The notes under the pieces are model-generated. The model was not told the DNA's origin. It was given only the letters and a program-made list of their open reading frames with translations, and made no database searches. The position numbers and the translations under genes were made by a program. Below are positions 27,017 to 35,826 of a stretch of DNA of 43,187 bases, in pieces (the stretch's first letter is position 1; each line of letters begins with the position of its first letter). The stretch comes from Clostridia bacterium (GTDB taxonomy: Bacteria > Bacillota > Clostridia > DSM-8532 > SZUA-474), in assembly GCA_003251775.1 (NCBI GenBank), contig QKEK01000020.1, positions 1-43,187 on the forward strand, written 5' to 3'.

Positions 27017-28198
27017 TTATTCCCTACTGTATAGGTTGTGAAGTCTTTTTATAACTGAGTTAATTGAATATTTATCCTTAATTTCATTATAAGCGTTCTC
27101 AGATAGTTTTTTTAATAACCCTTTGTCTTTGCTTAGTGTAAGAATTGCATTTACTATAGATTCACTATTCTTTTCTTCTACTAATATTGCATTTTCATAG
27201 TTTGAAAGTAATTGTCCTAAGCCTCCACTTGAAGTCGAAATTATAGCTAATCCACAAGACATGGCTTCTAATAGTGACATGGGTGTTCCTTCTATATTTC
27301 CCAAATTACTTATTGAAGGAATAACAAATACATCCGAAGTGTTATAGTATTCAACTAACTCCTTTTGTTCAATATTACCTAAAAACTCAACATAAGGTTT
27401 TAGCTTGTTGTTTTCAGTATAACGGATCAATTCTCCTTTTTCTGGTCCATCTCCTGCAATAAATAATTTTATTTTAACTTGACTTACTAAATTTTTCATT
27501 GCTTGAAGTACAAATTTTACTCCTTTTGACTGAATTAATCTTCCGCTATAGATTAATATAAGCTCTTCTTCAGTAATTAAATGCTTTTTTCTAATATTTT
27601 GTCTTGTAAAACTATCAAAGCGGTAAAACAACTGTGTGTCTACAAGATTTCTAATAATCGTCAATTTGCTTTTGTTAGTATGCTTAGAAATTAGTTCATA
27701 TGAGTAGTTTGAGACACAAATAATTTCTTGTGCTCTTTTATACGCTTGTATTTCTTTTTTAAATAGTACTTTGCTCAATAAAGAATCCTTACCTATAATA
27801 CGCGTAGCGGTACCGCTGTTATACAGGTGACCATGAACAGTCAAAACAAGTTTAATATTCTTTTTTTCACACAATTTATATACTGCGTTGCAGGAATTTA
27901 TATCCTGACAATGAATAACATCATACTTAGATTTTTGTATATCAAAATAGACACTCATTTTAATTTTTAGGTTAACAAGCATAAACGCTAAGTAAAAAAA
28001 CAAATCAATGTCCAAAATTCGTTTTATAATCTTAAATTGAATTTCTTGAATATAACTAATTTTATTTATTTTACTATTTATTGGGCATAGGATTTTTGCT
28101 TCATTGCCATTTTCACTTAACCCTTTTTTTATTGTCTCTATATAGGAGTTTACACCCCCTTTAATTGGCATTACAGAGCTAACAATTAAAACATTCAT
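27017..28198 (-). CDS. GT4 family glycosyltransferase
   Basis: A 393-residue GT-B enzyme. The N-terminal acceptor domain has a glycine-rich opening (MPIKGGVNSYIETIKKG) and HCQDIN; the C-terminal donor domain has YSGRLIQSKGVKFVLQAM, FIAGDGPEKGEL and the EGTPMSLLEAMSCGLAII motif with the conserved E-x7-E pair. It has no membrane helices and should act on a cytosolic or membrane-face acceptor using a nucleotide sugar. It starts 1 nt after the stop codon of the upstream membrane protein gene, so translation is probably coupled. The sugar cannot be read from the sequence. Confidence 0.92.
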   Translation of the reverse strand: MNVLIVSSVMPIKGGVNSYIETIKKGLSENGNEAKILCPINSKINKISYIQEIQFKIIKRILDIDLFFYLAFMLVNLKIKMSVYFDIQKSKYDVIHCQDINSCNAVYKLCEKKNIKLVLTVHGHLYNSGTATRIIGKDSLLSKVLFKKEIQAYKRAQEIICVSNYSYELISKHTNKSKLTIIRNLVDTQLFYRFDSFTRQNIRKKHLITEEELILIYSGRLIQSKGVKFVLQAMKNLVSQVKIKLFIAGDGPEKGELIRYTENNKLKPYVEFLGNIEQKELVEYYNTSDVFVIPSISNLGNIEGTPMSLLEAMSCGLAIISTSSGGLGQLLSNYENAILVEEKNSESIVNAILTLSKDKGLLKKLSENAYNEIKDKYSINSVIKRLHNLYSRE

Positions 28199-28199
28199 T

Positions 28200-30263
28200 T
28201 TATTTACCTTCCCATTTCAAAAGATTTATTGGATTCGAACCATTTTGCGTAATTTTATATACTTTAATATTAGAATTTTCATAATATATTTCAGTATTGT
28301 TATGATTATTCAATGCTTCTTCAGCCCAAAAGTATGCCTTTGATTGAATAATCTGTCTGGAGGTTTTATCTTTATAATAATCACTTAAGTTAGGAGGTTC
28401 TTTTGGAAATGGCATCAGTGAATACTCCATATTAACGTCTTCACCTGAAAATAATGATTTCTTCTCTACAACAAGAAAAATATAATCAGTAGTGAATTTA
28501 AAAGAATCTGATTTTTCATTAATAGCCTTAGTAAACTCCCATATTTGAGTATGGCGTCCATAATCTTCAACATAGTTATAGTGCTCTTGAGTTGAAATAA
28601 TAGTCCAGTTCAGTGGTGGATATTCATTCTTTATTTTTAAATAAACCTCAACATTCTGGTCATATTCATATTGCATACCTATGGGAGATTTTATATAAGT
28701 ACCTGTTAAGTAAATTGATATAATAAAAGTTACTAATATAACAAAGCTTATTCTTCTATATCGCTCTTTATAAGACACATTGATATTAACCTTATCTTTA
28801 ATTAAGCATATAGCTAAGCCAATAACAACTGGAATTAATATAGAAAGAAAAATTCCTATTCTGTTAACGTCCATTAATATGGGTAATCCAAACTTTTCAG
28901 CTCTGTAAAGTATGTACAATAAAATAGTTATAGCCAAATATCCAAAATAGAAATAATGCTTTTTATTATTTACACTGATTTCCTTTATTAGATACGTTAG
29001 CAAAATAATAGTTAGAATAAGAAATACTATAAGAGTTAAATTGTTTTCAACATCAAGTAGACTAGTTATTCTGATGGGTGAAGTTATTTTAATAGATGCT
29101 GCATTTTTTGCATAGCCAAAAGAACCATTTAAAGGTATATTTAAAATGAAATATCCAATACCTAATGGCAACAAGCCCAATATTACTGCACTTCCCATGA
29201 CAAGCATAACATCTATAAACTTTCTAATCATTGCCTTGAGATTTAATATAACAACTACTAAATATGCTATACTCTGTAAAATAAAAACATAAGGGTGAAT
29301 TAAAATTGTAAGTGCCAGACATTCACCAGATAAAATCAAAAGCTTAGTATTCTTGGTTTTTAAAAATTCACATATAAAATAGATACCTGGCAGAAAAAAA
29401 ATGGTAGCATATTCTTGAGGTAGTGGTGAAATTTGACGCCAAATATCACTTGGAAGCCCAGAGTAAATAACATAAAAAATTAAGCTAGTTACAATCACAA
29501 AAGTACTCTTTGTATTTTTAACCAATATATACATAATTGATAACACAATCAAAACACCAGTTAAAGGACCTATGAACCTCATTATATAATATGGATCCAT
29601 AATAAATGTTTTACTTAATGCAGAAATAATAGCGTGAAATCCAGCAGGATATACTCCAGCAGTTACTGTGTCAAATTTAGCGATTTCAGGTGCATAAATC
29701 TTGTTGTTCCCAAGAAATTTAACTAAAGTTAAATGAACATATGAGTCAGAAGCACCAAAATAGAGGTGTATAATTGAATGCTTAAATCGGGTATACACAG
29801 TTACTACCAAAATAAAAAGTAAACATATATTGTTTGGTGAGTTAACTATAAACATTACAAAGTATTCCTTTAAACTCTTAATTTTATAATAAACAGATAT
29901 AAGTCTTTTTTTAAAATATAATGTGTAGCTATGGCTATACTCTCTCATATCAAGAAAATTTATTATTTCAGGTACCTTTTTATTTTCTTTTATAGTAAAG
30001 TAATCTTTAATTTTTCTAATAATATAGACAACAAACAGCATATATGTAATTATAGAAAAAGTTTCATATAGCTTTAAAAAAGATAAAAGGTGAACTGCAA
30101 TAATAACAATAGTATTTGAATGAATAAGGCTGATAAATAATTTATCTAAACATGTGTCATATTTTTGTTCATATTCTATCAGGGTTGATGGAATAAATAT
30201 AAACACGACAGTGTATGTTATTAAAAATTTTATTAAAGGTAATATTGTAAACTCAAAAAACAA
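28200..30263 (-). CDS. Multi-pass membrane protein, GT-C-like, paralogue of the next gene
   Basis: A 687-residue protein with about 13 membrane helices and a C-terminal soluble domain (about 535-687). An early extracellular-loop motif, FGASDSYVHLTLVKFLG (170-185), contains an acidic residue in a place where GT-C glycosyltransferases and oligosaccharyl transferases keep a catalytic or metal Asp; YPAGFH follows at 205-210. The same arrangement is in the neighbouring 658-residue protein, so they arose by tandem duplication. A role in adding lipid-linked sugars outside the membrane is inference. The start is TTG 30263 behind GGTGGGG. Confidence 0.75.
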   Translation of the reverse strand: MFFEFTILPLIKFLITYTVVFIFIPSTLIEYEQKYDTCLDKLFISLIHSNTIVIIAVHLLSFLKLYETFSIITYMLFVVYIIRKIKDYFTIKENKKVPEIINFLDMREYSHSYTLYFKKRLISVYYKIKSLKEYFVMFIVNSPNNICLLFILVVTVYTRFKHSIIHLYFGASDSYVHLTLVKFLGNNKIYAPEIAKFDTVTAGVYPAGFHAIISALSKTFIMDPYYIMRFIGPLTGVLIVLSIMYILVKNTKSTFVIVTSLIFYVIYSGLPSDIWRQISPLPQEYATIFFLPGIYFICEFLKTKNTKLLILSGECLALTILIHPYVFILQSIAYLVVVILNLKAMIRKFIDVMLVMGSAVILGLLPLGIGYFILNIPLNGSFGYAKNAASIKITSPIRITSLLDVENNLTLIVFLILTIILLTYLIKEISVNNKKHYFYFGYLAITILLYILYRAEKFGLPILMDVNRIGIFLSILIPVVIGLAICLIKDKVNINVSYKERYRRISFVILVTFIISIYLTGTYIKSPIGMQYEYDQNVEVYLKIKNEYPPLNWTIISTQEHYNYVEDYGRHTQIWEFTKAINEKSDSFKFTTDYIFLVVEKKSLFSGEDVNMEYSLMPFPKEPPNLSDYYKDKTSRQIIQSKAYFWAEEALNNHNNTEIYYENSNIKVYKITQNGSNPINLLKWEGK

Positions 30264-30276
30264 TTATATCCCCACC

Positions 30277-32253
30277 TTACTCCCAAATTTGTTGAGTGTT
30301 ACCATCTTTATCTATATCCTTCATTATATAATAAACAATCAGATTATCATCCTCGTAAAAAATCTCCAAATTCTTCTCGTTTTTAATATAATTATCTATC
30401 CATTCTAATAACCTCTGGTTGTCTTTTTCCAGCTCTTCATAAAAGCCTTGTAGGTTAGTAAAATTGGTAGTAAATATCTTTTTTTGATAAAAAATAAATA
30501 TATTATTTGCAATATTTTTATCATTATTTATTTCTTCTTTATTTGCATTGGGATATGTGCCTAAAAAGTTCTTAATATCATCATTAAAGCCTTTGCCCAA
30601 AGCCAGTGAATAAGCACCCTCACCAGTATAGATTGTAGTCCATTGGGTTGGTCTTATGCTTTCATTTATCCTTAAATGAGCTTCTACTATACTATCATGC
30701 ACCATTTTGTAAGGCTTAATTGGCATATAATATCCTTCGTAAATTCTTCCATAGCTAGTTGTCGAGAAAGCAACTATTAACACTAATACATACTGAAAAA
30801 TCTGGTTAAATTTAGTTTTTTCTATCAGCTTAGCTAAAGTAATACTATAAAAAGAGGCAATCCCAAGGGGGATAACTAAAGCCCACAAATGAATAGCTCT
30901 TGTCTCGATAACCTCGTTTTTAGTTATTATTGGAGCAAAATAATATACAATAAAGGTCGCTACACCAATAATAGAGATGTACTTCTCTGATGATAAAACA
31001 AAAATTCCCTTATCCCTTATTAATGAGTATATAAGCAAGCAAAGCAAGCTGATTATTGTTAGTATATCAAAAAAGCTTAACGATTTAAAGGTAATATTCA
31101 CCACTTGGCTAGTTAGATATTCAGCAGAAGTGCTGAATATCTCTGCCCCTAGCAGTTTCCCAAGTACATATGGAATCAGTACTGCTACACAGGAAATCAT
31201 TCCGGCTGTTATTAATGCAAGAATAGCTTTATAGTTCTTTTTTATTCCATTTAGCACTAAGAACATAATGACTATACATATACTCATTACAACTAAAGCA
31301 TACGGAATCAAATGAACATATGCAGTTATAATTAAGCCACTACTACCTGCAAACAAATAGGAATTCAGTCGTGTTCTATAGTACAAGAAAATAAAATATA
31401 TAGTAGGAAAAGCAAATAGTAAAGCAAATTCCTGTGAATTAGTAGCTACCTGTCTTTCAAAGTCACCCTGTCCTAATATATGTACTCCTAAAATGCCATA
31501 TATAAATGCCGCCAATAGGCCTGCGGCTTTATTTGCTGTAAATCTTGAAGCCGCAAAGTATAACCCTAGAACAATCATTAAGCTACATAATGGTCCAGTA
31601 TAATTTACAATATATATATTATCTATAAATGCAAACTTTTTAATAAATGCCATTGTAATATGAAAGCCTCTTGGGTAAATACCACCGCCGTTTTGATAAA
31701 AAAGAACTCTTTCGCAAATATTTTGCATCCATGCCATAACACTAAATGCATCAGACATCGAAGGAGCGGCATGCTTTGTGGGCTCTGAAAAACGAAGATA
31801 TGCTGAGTACCCAATTATACTAAAAAATGACAAGTAAAAAAGTAAATTACTACTTAATGATTTATAAACAATAGATTTTTTATTATTTATCAAACTTCTG
31901 GTTTTTGAATTGTAATCCTCAACATTATTTTTATCAAAAACATCAAAAATTCTTATTTTTATACCTTCTGTGAGCTCTCTAATATTATATATGGAATTTC
32001 TTGAGTACCTAAAAACAATAACAAATCCGATTACTGCCATGACTGTAATAATCTCAAACAATTTAGTTACAACAAGTACATAACCTAGTGTAATCAAAAA
32101 GGCGACCATCTGTAAAAAATTCATATACAGTTTTTCTGTAAGAGCATCATCTTTTTTGCTAAACACAAAATGAGGTAATAAAATATATAAAAAGAATAAT
32201 GAAATAGAGTATTTACTTAAGTTAATAATCTGATTTAGTACATCCCCATACAT
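30277..32253 (-). CDS. Multi-pass membrane protein, GT-C-like, paralogue of the preceding entry
   Basis: A 658-residue protein with about 12-13 helices. The shared motif is PSMSDAFSVMAWM (around 165-176; Asp168) followed by YPRGFH at 193-198, then the NYTGPLCSLMIVLG helix that matches FIGPLTGVLIVLS in the neighbour. The C-terminal domain (about 510-658) includes PTQWTTIYTGEGAYSLALG, comparable to PLNWTIISTQEHYNYVEDYG in the neighbour. GGGGGTG precedes ATG 32253 by 6 nt. It lies 12 nt after pelG. The exact function is unknown. Confidence 0.75.
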   Translation of the reverse strand: MYGDVLNQIINLSKYSISLFFLYILLPHFVFSKKDDALTEKLYMNFLQMVAFLITLGYVLVVTKLFEIITVMAVIGFVIVFRYSRNSIYNIRELTEGIKIRIFDVFDKNNVEDYNSKTRSLINNKKSIVYKSLSSNLLFYLSFFSIIGYSAYLRFSEPTKHAAPSMSDAFSVMAWMQNICERVLFYQNGGGIYPRGFHITMAFIKKFAFIDNIYIVNYTGPLCSLMIVLGLYFAASRFTANKAAGLLAAFIYGILGVHILGQGDFERQVATNSQEFALLFAFPTIYFIFLYYRTRLNSYLFAGSSGLIITAYVHLIPYALVVMSICIVIMFLVLNGIKKNYKAILALITAGMISCVAVLIPYVLGKLLGAEIFSTSAEYLTSQVVNITFKSLSFFDILTIISLLCLLIYSLIRDKGIFVLSSEKYISIIGVATFIVYYFAPIITKNEVIETRAIHLWALVIPLGIASFYSITLAKLIEKTKFNQIFQYVLVLIVAFSTTSYGRIYEGYYMPIKPYKMVHDSIVEAHLRINESIRPTQWTTIYTGEGAYSLALGKGFNDDIKNFLGTYPNANKEEINNDKNIANNIFIFYQKKIFTTNFTNLQGFYEELEKDNQRLLEWIDNYIKNEKNLEIFYEDDNLIVYYIMKDIDKDGNTQQIWE

Positions 32254-32264
32254 ATTCTCACCCC

Positions 32265-33887
32265 CTATGAGCCTGCATAGATATAATAATCCAAATCTCT
32301 TAGCAGTATAATAACCTTATAAGTAGACAATACAAAAAAGACTATTGTACCAATAAGTAATCCATACACGGCATCCTCATACTCAAATCTTCTACTAAGA
32401 ATAAATCCTACAATAATATTAACATATAACGCTTTTGTAAGAGACCATGTTACTAGTGATGGCTGAGAGAAGGAAAATAGAATAACTGAATTCAGTAAGG
32501 CAATAGCTAAGGTAGTATATGAAATAAGTGAAATAAGAAATACCTTTCTAGTTATTTTACTGGACATAATATCTGTTTCAATAAAACGATCAAAAACAAA
32601 AATATCTTTTCCGTTAATATAATATACAAGTAAATAAACCACAATTGCACTTATGATAGAGACTACTCCAATTACTATAACTCTGGATATGTAAAGTGAA
32701 AGATATTTTCGGTTTAGAGTAGTATTCTCAGAATGTAAATAATTTTTTTGATTAAGCTCTAAATCAGTCATTAGCTTTGTCACAACAACCTCACTAACCC
32801 CTATGGGTATAATAAGTGTTAGCAAGGAAAAGTCTAGTCCCAATTCATACTGACCCTTAAACCAAATTATATATGGCATAAAATCTTGGTTTCTTGACCA
32901 TGCCAACAAGCGATCTACAAACAAAAAGGTAAAATAAAGAAAACCATAGTAGAAATACGGAGCAACACCGTAAAGAATAATAGACATTCTTGGTAAGGAT
33001 GCCTTTATTCCTCTTTCCATCTTATCCTCAGATGTATTAAAATAATAAATGACTATGAGCATTCCCAAAACTGTTACTATAAAAAGTGAGATGATTTGTG
33101 CGGTAATAATATATACACCAAACACCTTAAATAGTAAATAAACCAAACCTATACCTGTTAATATTAAGCCTGTAAACAGCAATTCTTTTCTTAATATATA
33201 CATGACAGTAACTGACAACCATATGGTGCTAAGGAAAAAGAAATACAGCACTATGATTAAAGACATATTTATAGATATCATTCTTATAAAAAGATTCACC
33301 AAGAAAAAGACAACAGAAACAATTGCACATACAAAATAGCCTACCCGAACAAAATAAAAGGTCATTTGTCTTGCCATTCTATAGTAACCCTGTACAATAT
33401 AATAAAAGCCTCGTCGTGCGATTGCCTGTGTAAAGCCCCCTATAGCCATAAAGCTCATTATGGTACCTATTGCAATACTTGTTGCTAATTCTAACGATAA
33501 ATAATAATATGACCATAGTGAAAATCTTAAAAATAGCATAGCAAATACTGAGAGAGCCATTGGCAAAGCAAAAATTACTCCTCTTAAAAAGCTAGTTACT
33601 AGTAAATATACATGCTCCCCAAAAGAAATCCTTTTTGTCAATTCAAACTGAGTACCTGTTTTTTTTGAATTAATATTTTCCCATATGGAAACAGCAAGTG
33701 AAAAAACATCCTCATAACCAAAGGTTTGCTGCACCTTACTGTTATTCCATCCCATGGATTCCAGAAGTGCAGAAATCTCAAGCATATCCTCAGGCTGGGA
33801 TTGTCTTTTTTGAATGTCTTTAACTAAATTTACGTATACATCCTTTTTGCTATTATCTTTTAGTATTACGTCACCCAATTTAATCAC
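32265..33887 (-). CDS. pelG: PelG-like polysaccharide transporter subunit
   Basis: A 540-residue membrane protein with about 12 helices from residue 95 on, matching PelG, the MOP-superfamily protein that with PelD/E/F forms the Pel synthase complex. Supporting segments are SIILYGVAPYFYYGFLYFTF, with LFVDRLLAWS after it, and the many-aromatic helices QGYYRMARQMTFYFVRVGYF. The first about 90 residues are a soluble extension (EDMLEISALLESMGWNNSKV) not typical of PelG and possibly a docking domain. It is probably fed by the PelF glycosyltransferase encoded three genes upstream. It starts at GTG 33887 (8-nt overlap with the upstream gene) or TTG 33878, which has a better-spaced GGGTG. Confidence 0.75.
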   Translation of the reverse strand: MIKLGDVILKDNSKKDVYVNLVKDIQKRQSQPEDMLEISALLESMGWNNSKVQQTFGYEDVFSLAVSIWENINSKKTGTQFELTKRISFGEHVYLLVTSFLRGVIFALPMALSVFAMLFLRFSLWSYYYLSLELATSIAIGTIMSFMAIGGFTQAIARRGFYYIVQGYYRMARQMTFYFVRVGYFVCAIVSVVFFLVNLFIRMISINMSLIIVLYFFFLSTIWLSVTVMYILRKELLFTGLILTGIGLVYLLFKVFGVYIITAQIISLFIVTVLGMLIVIYYFNTSEDKMERGIKASLPRMSIILYGVAPYFYYGFLYFTFLFVDRLLAWSRNQDFMPYIIWFKGQYELGLDFSLLTLIIPIGVSEVVVTKLMTDLELNQKNYLHSENTTLNRKYLSLYISRVIVIGVVSIISAIVVYLLVYYINGKDIFVFDRFIETDIMSSKITRKVFLISLISYTTLAIALLNSVILFSFSQPSLVTWSLTKALYVNIIVGFILSRRFEYEDAVYGLLIGTIVFFVLSTYKVIILLRDLDYYIYAGS

Positions 33888-35214
33888 CCAATTCTGGAAG
33901 TAGCATATTTATGATTAGTTCTGGCATCTTACCTTCTATAGTGCATAAATCTATAGTTTCACTAGTTATTATTTGATTTTTTGCAATTATTATCTTACCA
34001 TTCTTGCTCAATATATCTTTTCCTGAGACTTTCCCAATAATATAGTTCATTTGCAATAGTTTAATTTCTTCCTTTAGCTTTTCTTTTTCGTTATCTTTAT
34101 TTTCAGAGCTATCTGCATTTATTTGCACATCTCTATTTTCAATGCTATTAGCATTTTTGTTCGTATTTTTATTTTCAATGTCTTCAGCATATTTGTTCGT
34201 ATCTTTATTTAAGCTGATTTGTTTTTCTGTATTCATAGTGTTAGTATTAATATCAGTCTTGACTCTATTTTTCATTTCATTCTTTTTATCTATAAAATCT
34301 TTATTGGGTTTAGAGTTACTAAGTGCTATATCAGTATCCCAAAATGAATTATTTTTTTGCATTGACGGCAAATTGATTGTATAAGCCACAGTATTTTTAT
34401 TTGTTAGTACCTCAGGTGCAGTTGCAACAACCTCAAGCATAGAATTAGATAATGTTTTAAGAGATTCTTGAATGAAAAGTGCTTTTGTTTCTATTCCATC
34501 TTTGTCTTCTCTTACATTACTGATAGATAAGCCGTCAGCAGTTATAGGATACGGTATGTTATTCCAATACAATGAAGAGCTAAGGCTTTTGTTGCTTTGG
34601 TTTTCATCTTCAGTTTTAACAATATCTTTTTTCTCAACCAATTCTGTTTTATTACTATTATCTACATCCTCAGCTTCAAAAGAATTTGTTTTTAATCTTG
34701 CTCTATCTCTGTATTGTATGATTTTTGCAGTTACTCTCTCTGTCTTGGTCTTTTCATCCCTTAATACATCTTTTTTATCCGCCACTTTTGTCTCTGCTGT
34801 CTCAAATGCTTCTAACGCCTCTAACTCTTTTTCTATTTTCTTCAAAACATCAAGGGTGTTAACAAATTCTGTATAAGCTTCTCTATGGCTAACCTTTAAC
34901 GCATCAATTCTCTCTTGCAATTCATTATTATTCTTATTAATCGTTTCTTTAGAAAATGTGGTATAGCTTTCTATTACTATATCTATGTTATCAACTGCAT
35001 AATTCAATAAGGATAGTGAGTAAGGGATGTTTTTTATATATTTTTTTAGCTCCGAATGCTCCTTCTGCAATTCGGTATACATTAGATTGTACTTTTCAAT
35101 CTCACTCTCTATTGATTTTGCGTTAATCTCGCCACTCTCCATTAAATTTTTAATGTAAGCATCTGTATTATTTACATCAACGCCAAACATTACTTTATTT
35201 AGTTCTTTAATCAT
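33880..35214 (-). CDS. Coiled-coil protein with Asn-rich 12-residue repeats
   Basis: A 444-residue soluble protein, unrecognised. Residues about 25-190 are coiled coil (IESEIEKYNLMYTELQKE; KKIEKELEALEAFETAE). A low-complexity linker rich in Asn, Lys and Asp includes three 12-residue repeats near residues 334-369 (NTNKNANSIENR type). The last about 60 residues are a small folded domain (YIIGKVSGKDILSKNGKIII then IEGKMPELIINMLLPEL). The C-terminal domain could be a docking module. It is between the DivIVA-like and pelG genes and overlaps pelG, so it is probably a scaffold for the synthase. ATG 35214 has GAGG 8 nt upstream. Confidence 0.7.
   Translation of the reverse strand: MIKELNKVMFGVDVNNTDAYIKNLMESGEINAKSIESEIEKYNLMYTELQKEHSELKKYIKNIPYSLSLLNYAVDNIDIVIESYTTFSKETINKNNNELQERIDALKVSHREAYTEFVNTLDVLKKIEKELEALEAFETAETKVADKKDVLRDEKTKTERVTAKIIQYRDRARLKTNSFEAEDVDNSNKTELVEKKDIVKTEDENQSNKSLSSSLYWNNIPYPITADGLSISNVREDKDGIETKALFIQESLKTLSNSMLEVVATAPEVLTNKNTVAYTINLPSMQKNNSFWDTDIALSNSKPNKDFIDKKNEMKNRVKTDINTNTMNTEKQISLNKDTNKYAEDIENKNTNKNANSIENRDVQINADSSENKDNEKEKLKEEIKLLQMNYIIGKVSGKDILSKNGKIIIAKNQIITSETIDLCTIEGKMPELIINMLLPELGD
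34099..34206. repeat. Three 36-nt tandem repeats inside the coiled-coil gene
   Basis: Three imperfect 36-nt units begin at 34099, 34135 and 34171, the last two sharing ATTTTCAATG and TTTGTTCGTAT. They encode a 12-residue unit (DTNKYAEDIENK, NTNKNANSIENR, DVQINADSSENK). The unit length is a multiple of three, so copy number could vary without breaking the frame. Confidence 0.7.
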
Positions 35215-35227
35215 TAGCATAACCTCA

Positions 35228-35626
35228 CTACATTTTTAAAATCTCATTTAGCTTATCAAGCACCGATTTAATGGTTAATTCTACACTTTCTTTTTCCTGC
35301 TGTATCAATTTTGTTTTCTCCAGCCATTCTTTCTCACTTAAACCATATTTATCAAAAGAGCTTTTCATATTAATACTATTTTCAATATAATTATCAAACA
35401 ATCTTTCCTTTATGCTTTTCTCTAAGCTTGTATAAGCCTCTTTTTCTCTATTTAATCTTTCTATCTCTATTTTTAATATATCTGCCTTTTCTTTTATATC
35501 GTCATACATCTTCTGTAAATTAATAGTCTTCTTCTCATTATCCTCTTCGATGGTCTTAATATATTCATCGACATCTTGCTTCCTATAACCCCAAATAGAC
35601 CCGTTTGTTTTCTTCTTTTTATCCAT
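35228..35626 (-). CDS. DivIVA-like coiled-coil protein
   Basis: A 132-residue protein. A short basic start (MDKKKKTNGS) is followed by IWGYRKQDVDEYIKTIEED, resembling the DivIVA N-terminal lipid-binding module (the GYdkeeVdefL pattern). A long coiled coil follows (MYDDIKEKADILKIEIERLNREKE) and a second to the end. DivIVA-type proteins gather at curved membranes such as poles and septa and recruit partners. In the Pel-like cluster it may position the synthase. ATG 35626 has AGGAG 8 nt upstream; the frame opening at 35659 has none. The structured RNA at 35697-35785 lies in its leader. Confidence 0.72.
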   Translation of the reverse strand: MDKKKKTNGSIWGYRKQDVDEYIKTIEEDNEKKTINLQKMYDDIKEKADILKIEIERLNREKEAYTSLEKSIKERLFDNYIENSINMKSSFDKYGLSEKEWLEKTKLIQQEKESVELTIKSVLDKLNEILKM

Positions 35627-35696
35627 ACTATCCGCTCCTAAACAAAAAATAATTAACATATATTAACTCCACCATGCATTTGGCACAAATAACGCC

Positions 35697-35785
35697 TGTA
35701 AGCGGTCTTCAAGACATTTCGTCTTGGCGATTTAACGAACTTCATTAGAATTTCTATCAAATTTGAAGTTCGTTAAACGCTTACA
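35697..35785 (-). ncRNA. Candidate structured RNA with three-way junction
   Basis: Between pelF and the DivIVA-like gene. On the minus strand: an 8-bp closing stem TGTAAGCG/CGCTTACA (35778-35785 with 35697-35704), then a 14-bp stem TTTAACGAACTTCA/TGAAGTTCGTTAAA (35764-35777 with 35731-35744) with an apical AATTT/AAATT extension. A 6-bp stem CAAGAC/GTCTTG (35721-35726 with 35710-35715) has a 5-nt loop. All three stems are perfect and nest without conflict. No T-run follows, so it is not a plain terminator. It matches no RNA family I can name. Confidence 0.5.
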
Positions 35786-35826
35786 TATTAACAACAAATC
35801 AAGAAATATTTTAACTGCTTACAAAC

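Noticed and set aside
34472-34876. Plus-strand 134-codon Ser/Val-rich frame
   Set aside because: It is antisense to the coiled-coil gene; its composition follows from the Lys/Glu-rich opposite strand.
35697-35785. Hammerhead ribozyme in the three-way junction
   Set aside because: The core CUGANGA and GAAA junction strands are absent; the GAAAT is in a hairpin loop.
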